17,181 nucleotides of DNA from positions 1-17,181 of the forward strand of contig JANWZF010000296.1 in NCBI GenBank assembly GCA_025054905.1. Direction: 5' to 3'. Source of the DNA: Tepidimonas sp. (GTDB lineage Bacteria; Pseudomonadota; Gammaproteobacteria; Burkholderiales; Burkholderiaceae_C). How positions within the stretch are numbered: the first letter of the stretch is position 1; each line of letters starts with the position of its first letter. Both the position numbers and the translations under genes were made by a program. The notes below the pieces were generated by a model. That model saw only the letters and a list, made by a program, of their open reading frames with translations. It ran no database searches and had not been told where the DNA came from. Below are positions 13,570-17,181 of this stretch, in pieces.

Positions 13570-14376
13570 TTACGGATGTCCAGCTGCCAGCCGGTTCAGC
13601 ACCCAACCGGCCGCGCACAGACCGAACGTGGCCGTGACGGTGACCAGCGACCCATAGCCATGGCAGTTCAGGCTGCCCTCGACAGCGCCATCCGCGTCAC
13701 ATGCCGCAGTGGGCCGTGCCACCGGTTCCCGACTGAAGACCGCAGCCACTCCGAGCGGGCCGTGGCGGGGCGCGCCGTGGCGCTGGCGCAGCCGCTGGCG
13801 TAGCTGGGCCAGCAGTGGATCGTGCGTGGCGTGGGCCAGATCGTCGATTTCCACCCGCTCGCCGTGGCGCTTGCCGCCCGCCGCACCCGCGGTGATGAAC
13901 AGCGCACCACTGCGGCGCGCCCACGCGGCCAGCGTTTCCTTGGCGGCCATGTGGTCGCAGCAGTCCAACACCGCCAGGGCTGACCAACCCTGCTGACGTT
14001 GACAGGCCTGCTGCCACAGATCGGCCCAGTTGTCCGGTTCGACAAACGCTTCCAGCGTTTGAACCCGGCAGCCGGGGTGAAAGGCGGCGATGCGCGCGCG
14101 CATCGCCTCCACCTTGGCCATGCCCAGCGTGGCATCCAGCGCGTGCAGCTGACGGTTGATGTTGGATTCGGCCACGTGATCCAGATCGATCAGCGTCAGC
14201 GCCCCGATGCCGCTGCGCGCCAGCGCCTCGGCGGCCCAGGAACCGACTCCGCCCACGCCGACCACGATCGCGTGGGCTTGGGCGATCGCCTGCGCGCCAG
14301 CCTCACCATACAGACGCTGCACGCCCCCGAATCGGCGCGCCGCATCGACCGACGATGTCGCCGTGGCCTCAATCAC
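13570..14376 (-). CDS. tcdA: tRNA threonylcarbamoyladenosine dehydratase TcdA (CsdL)
   Basis: 268 residues of the ThiF/MoeB/E1-like family. TcdA uses ATP to cyclise t6A37 in ANN-reading tRNAs to ct6A. Seen: RRFGGVQRLYGEAG (14-27) typical of TcdA, nucleotide-binding GVGGVGSW (40-47), LIDLDHVAESNINRQ (62-76) with the Asp and Arg that hold ATP, LDCCDHMAAK (137-146), and the closing GSLVTVTATFGL (242-253). It lacks the paired CxxC zinc sites of MoeB and ThiF, which favours TcdA. The start is GTG at 14376, overlapping the yeeE-type gene end by eight bases, so the two are coupled. The CsdA/CsdE sulfur-transfer partners known in E. coli are not in the window. tRNA-Lys, a t6A-carrying tRNA, happens to lie just downstream. 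Confidence 0.9.
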   Translation of the reverse strand: MIEATATSSVDAARRFGGVQRLYGEAGAQAIAQAHAIVVGVGGVGSWAAEALARSGIGALTLIDLDHVAESNINRQLHALDATLGMAKVEAMRARIAAFHPGCRVQTLEAFVEPDNWADLWQQACQRQQGWSALAVLDCCDHMAAKETLAAWARRSGALFITAGAAGGKRHGERVEIDDLAHATHDPLLAQLRQRLRQRHGAPRHGPLGVAAVFSREPVARPTAACDADGAVEGSLNCHGYGSLVTVTATFGLCAAGWVLNRLAAGHP

Positions 14377-15484
14377 GCGTCAGCAACCAGAGCTGAAAGC
14401 GCAGCCCCGCCAGCGCACCGACGACGATGCCCAGCAACGCCAGCACGCTGGTCACGCTGAGCGTGGACACCCCAGACAGACCCTGGCCGATCGTGCAGCC
14501 CATGGCGGTCACGCCCCCCACCCCCATGCACAACGCGCCCACGATGTGCAGCGCGGTGTCGCGCGTGCTGACGAACCCCTCCCAGCGGAACGTACCGCTG
14601 GCCAACGCATAGGCGGCGGCTCCAGCCACCACCCCCAGCACGCTGACGACCCCCAGCGTCAAAACCTTGTTCGCGTCGCTGAAGTAGATCAGCCAGTCGA
14701 TCGTGTAGGCCATCGGGGCGGTGAACGTCAACGCTTCCATGCGCCCACTTTGGGTGGCCACGTAGACTGGCTCCAGTGTTTCGGGATGTTCAGCCACAAA
14801 GCCCAGCCAGCCCGACACTGCCCACATGGCCGCCACCGTCAGGCCAACCCCCACCCCGCCGAGCCACGCGTCGGCGCTGCGCCGAAAGTCACGGCCCGCC
14901 GCTGCCCAGGCGATCAGCGCCAGCCCGACCGCGACACCGACGACCAGCGTCGTGGTTGGCGCTGCCCAACCGAACTGCTGGGCGAGCCAGGCCGGCAGGG
15001 CGCTGCCGGGCTGCATCTCCACCGCCAGCCGGTCGACTGTGCGATCACGCAGCACGGCGGTGATGCCGCGCAGCGTGGCGTAGGCCGCCAAGCCCATGAC
15101 AAAAAAGACCACCAGGGCCTTGAGGCTGCCGCCCCCCAAACGCACCAGGGTCTTGCTGCCGCAACCGGAACCCAGCACCATCCCAAAGCCGAACAGCGCA
15201 CCGCCAAGCAGCGCCGAGGCCCAGATGACGCGTCCATTGAAATAGATCGTCTGCGTCGCATCGATCAGGCCCAACCCGGCCAGCAGGTGAAAGCCGAGCA
15301 TGGCCACCCCGATGGCCATCGCCCACATGCGCAGACGGGTCCAGTCGCCCATGTTGACGACGTCGCTGATGGCCCCCATCGTGCAGAAATGGGTGCGCTG
15401 GGCCAGCGCGCCAAAGACCGCGGCGACAGCAAAAGCCGCCCACAGCACCGTGGTGTGCAAGGAATGAAAAGCGTTGGCGTCCAT
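14369..15484 (-). CDS. YeeE/YedE-family membrane protein, probable sulfur-compound (thiosulfate-type) transporter
   Basis: 371 residues, about nine to ten membrane segments in two related halves. Family cysteine motifs are seen: QRTHFCTMGA (29-38, Cys34), GSGCGSKTLVRLGGGSLKALVV (106-126, Cys108) and AMGCTIGQGLSG (Cys330), with Cys319 nearby. In the thiosulfate transporter TsuA, conserved cysteines of this type relay the substrate through the pore, so uptake of thiosulfate or a related sulfur species is the best guess. The substrate is not determined by sequence. ATG at 15484 has only a weak ribosome site; ATTGTA on the plus strand at 15499-15504 reads TACAAT as a possible -10, but no -35 is visible. 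It lies 36 bases after cpoB and overlaps tcdA. Confidence 0.88.
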   Translation of the reverse strand: MDANAFHSLHTTVLWAAFAVAAVFGALAQRTHFCTMGAISDVVNMGDWTRLRMWAMAIGVAMLGFHLLAGLGLIDATQTIYFNGRVIWASALLGGALFGFGMVLGSGCGSKTLVRLGGGSLKALVVFFVMGLAAYATLRGITAVLRDRTVDRLAVEMQPGSALPAWLAQQFGWAAPTTTLVVGVAVGLALIAWAAAGRDFRRSADAWLGGVGVGLTVAAMWAVSGWLGFVAEHPETLEPVYVATQSGRMEALTFTAPMAYTIDWLIYFSDANKVLTLGVVSVLGVVAGAAAYALASGTFRWEGFVSTRDTALHIVGALCMGVGGVTAMGCTIGQGLSGVSTLSVTSVLALLGIVVGALAGLRFQLWLLTRD

Positions 15485-15510
15485 GATCCAAGGACGCGAT
15501 TGTAGGCGGC

Positions 15511-15524
15511 CTGAGCCGGCTCAG
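15511..15524. repeat. 14-bp perfect palindrome over the cpoB stop
   Basis: CTGAGCCGGCTCAG is fully self-complementary and includes the cpoB stop codon (15521-15523). Without a loop or T run it is not a terminator. It may be a protein-binding site for the gene behind it, or chance. Confidence 0.4.
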
Positions 15525-16348
15525 CGCAGGCGGGCCAGCCGTTCCCGCGCGGCGGCGGCGGCCTCGCTGTCGGGGTAGCGCTGGATGAGCGCCTGCCAGG
15601 TGGCGCGGGCGGCCTTGAGGTCCTTGAGCTCCACCTGACAACTGGCCACGGCCAGCATCGCCTCGGGCGCGCGCGGATGGCGCGGATAGGCCTCCAGCAG
15701 CTGATGGTAGGCCTCGATGGCCGGCTTGTAATCCCGTGCGGCGTACAGCGCGTTGCCGCGCCAGTACAGCGCCAACGGCCGGTAACCGCTGTTCGGATAG
15801 CGGTGCAGAAAGTCGGCGTACAGATCGGCCGCGCGCTTGAAGTCCGAGCCGCGCAGGGCCGCCAGCGCGGCCTCGAAAGCGGCCTTTTCCTCGGGCCGCG
15901 CGGTGAATTCCTGGCCCTCCAGGCTGACCTTGATCGGCTCCTGGGCCCGCAGCCGCTCGTCCAGGGCCGCCAGCGCATCGCGCTGCTGGCGCTGCAGCTC
16001 GGCCAGCTGAAACGCCAGCTGCTCCTGCTGGCCCCGCAGCTGGGCCAGCTCGCGCCGCAGTCCCTCGATCTGGTTGGTCTGCTCCAGCAGCCCACGCCGG
16101 GCTGGATCGAGGGCTTGCTGCAGCTCCTGCAGGCGCTGCTGGGCAGCCTGCAGCGCGCGCTGTTGCTCCTCGATCTGCTGCCGTTGCGCTTCGATCTGCT
16201 GGCGCTGCAGCTCCACGCGCCCACGCAACTCGAGGATGGCGCGGCGCGCCTCATCGTCACCGAACAACGCCCACGCTGGCGAGGCCAGCAGCCCCAACAG
16301 CGCCGCCGTTGCGGTCACGCGAATCCCAAGGGCACGCACACGGCTCAT
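15521..16348 (-). CDS. cpoB: Cell division coordinator CpoB (YbgF)
   Basis: 275 residues. CpoB is the periplasmic Tol-Pal partner that couples outer-membrane constriction to septal peptidoglycan synthesis. Seen: a Sec signal with cleavage near ASPAWA-LFGDD (residue 27), a Gln- and Arg-rich coiled coil at about 35-130 (repeats of QRQQIE), a linker, and TPR repeats at about 150-270 including AADLYADFLHRYPNSGYRPLA. The coiled coil is longer than in E. coli CpoB. ATG at 16348 is chosen because GGGAG lies seven bases upstream; a GTG directly before it is too close to that site. It follows pal by 19 bases in the conserved order tolB-pal-cpoB. Confidence 0.93.
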   Translation of the reverse strand: MSRVRALGIRVTATAALLGLLASPAWALFGDDEARRAILELRGRVELQRQQIEAQRQQIEEQQRALQAAQQRLQELQQALDPARRGLLEQTNQIEGLRRELAQLRGQQEQLAFQLAELQRQQRDALAALDERLRAQEPIKVSLEGQEFTARPEEKAAFEAALAALRGSDFKRAADLYADFLHRYPNSGYRPLALYWRGNALYAARDYKPAIEAYHQLLEAYPRHPRAPEAMLAVASCQVELKDLKAARATWQALIQRYPDSEAAAAARERLARLR

Positions 16349-16367
16349 CACGGTTCTCCCGCCGGGC

Positions 16368-16970
16368 TCAACGGTAAGACAACTCGACGCGGCGGTTGCG
16401 GCTCCAGACCTCTTCGCCGCTGCCCTGCACCGCGGGCTTTTCCTTGCCGAAGCTGATCGACTCCATCTGCTCGTCCTGCACCCCTAGCAACGCCAGCGCG
16501 CGGCGCACCGCATCGGCACGCTTTTGCCCCAGCGCCAGGTTGTACTCCCGGCCCCCGCGCTCGTCGGTGTGACCTTCCAGGACGACCCGGCGCTTGCGGT
16601 CGGCGTTGAGAAAGCGCGCATGGGCCTCCAGCGTCGCCATGAATTCGGGCTTGACGGTGTAGGAGTCGAAGTCGAAGTAGATAACGCGCGCCACGTTGGC
16701 CGGAGGCTGCGCCGCCTCCGGGGCTGCGGCCTGCACCGGCACCACGGCGCGACCATCGCCCACTGCGCCACCCGCTCCCGGGGCAGCCCCGGCAGCCGCA
16801 CCCCCAACCGGAGCCTGTACCGGCGCCGGTGCGCGATCGGTCACCGGTGCGCTGTCGTCCAGGCGGACGCTGGAGCAACCGGTCAACAGGACGGCCAGCA
16901 GGCCAACGACAGCCAGGCGCGCCGGGGTGGGTCGGACAACATCGGTCGAGCGTGCGTTCATGGTCAGCAT
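16368..16970 (-). CDS. pal: Peptidoglycan-associated lipoprotein Pal
   Basis: 200 residues. Pal is an outer-membrane lipoprotein that binds peptidoglycan and TolB. Seen: a lipoprotein signal with lipobox LLTGC and lipidated Cys32, an Ala/Pro/Gly-rich linker at about 45-92, and an OmpA-like domain at 95-200 with VIYFDFDSYTVKP (96-108), LEGHTDERGG (131-140) and SRNRRVEL (190-197). The linker is longer than in enterobacterial Pal. Two starts are possible, ATG 16970 or ATG 16961. Neither has a clear Shine-Dalgarno sequence, which suggests coupling to tolB 50 bases upstream. Confidence 0.95.
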   Translation of the reverse strand: MLTMNARSTDVVRPTPARLAVVGLLAVLLTGCSSVRLDDSAPVTDRAPAPVQAPVGGAAAGAAPGAGGAVGDGRAVVPVQAAAPEAAQPPANVARVIYFDFDSYTVKPEFMATLEAHARFLNADRKRRVVLEGHTDERGGREYNLALGQKRADAVRRALALLGVQDEQMESISFGKEKPAVQGSGEEVWSRNRRVELSYR

Positions 16971-17020
16971 AGAAGTGGATCGAAATGGAACAAATCCTGA
17001 GAACAGGGTACCAAACCGTT

Positions 17021-17181
17021 TCAGGTCTGCAGCGGCCCCCAGTCGGGTTCGCGCGCCTGCCCCTGCGTGGCCAGGCGTGTCTTGACGCGGCCATCCAGCG
17101 TGGTGGTCATCAGGGCTTCGCGTCCCTGCACCCGGGTCGCGTACACGATCAGGCGGCCGTTGGGCGCAAAGCTCGGGCTCT
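17021..17181 (-). CDS. tolB: Tol-Pal system protein TolB, C-terminal end (5' part outside window)
   Basis: The last 52-53 codons of TolB are read on the minus strand into the right edge of the window. The translation holds PSFAPNGRLIVYATR, then TTTLDGRVKTRL, and ends REPDWGPLQT followed by TGA at 17021-17023. This is the final blade of the TolB beta-propeller with the conserved REPxWGP tail. TolB is periplasmic and contacts Pal. The position directly before pal confirms the assignment. Confidence 0.93.
   Translation of the reverse strand, partial: SPSFAPNGRLIVYATRVQGREALMTTTLDGRVKTRLATQGQAREPDWGPLQT

Noticed and set aside
14207..15505. 432-codon plus-strand frame opposite the YeeE-type gene
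   Set aside because: Gln/His/Arg-rich antisense product without domains; the minus-strand frame has the cysteine motifs of its family.

Overview
The window is GC-rich, densely coded DNA from a Gram-negative bacterium, most likely a betaproteobacterium of the order Burkholderiales. The evidence is RdgC, a tolB-pal-cpoB cluster, Tat-type signal peptides, tRNA genes that encode their own CCA, and sulfide-oxidation genes. I cannot name the genus from sequence alone; a thermophilic or microaerophilic sulfur-oxidising Burkholderiales such as a Tepidimonas-like organism is only a guess.

Layout. 1-355 is the 3' end of a succinate-semialdehyde dehydrogenase gene. 421-542 holds tRNA-Gly(CCC) with its terminator. 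rdgC (+) runs 587-1498, converging with an OsmC-family gene (-). A Tat-exported sulfide:quinone oxidoreductase gene and a small three-helix membrane protein gene (+) follow at 2071-3795. From 3809 to 8042 on the minus strand lies an aldehyde oxidoreductase operon read aorA-aorB-aorC-moaD-like-(frameshifted fifth gene). Divergent from it is a GAF/Fis-type regulator gene (8213-9301). Convergent to the regulator is a minus-strand unit: exported metallo-beta-lactamase-fold protein, then tungstate ABC transporter tupB-tupC-tupA. Next, all on the minus strand, come a GDT1-family cation transporter, tRNA-Lys(TTT), tcdA, a YeeE/YedE sulfur-transport-type membrane protein, and cpoB, pal and the end of tolB.

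How the parts fit. The core of the window (about 3.8-11.6 kb) reads as a self-contained tungsten module. TupBCA imports tungstate. AorB is a tungstopterin aldehyde oxidoreductase of the AOR family. AorA is a 16-cysteine polyferredoxin that can wire electrons. AorC is an FAD/NAD(H) subunit. A MoaD-like protein ending in Gly-Gly probably serves pterin dithiolene formation. A divergent regulator gene probably controls the unit. The AorABC arrangement matches the tungsten AOR described from Aromatoleum aromaticum. Less expected points are the regulator without a sigma-54 AAA+ domain, three inverted repeats in the 170-bp divergent promoter region, a fifth operon gene broken by what looks like one missing G, and tupA placed last behind an exported metallo-hydrolase gene.

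No CRISPR array, insertion sequence, integrase or phage gene was seen. No stretch longer than 300 bases lacks a gene.
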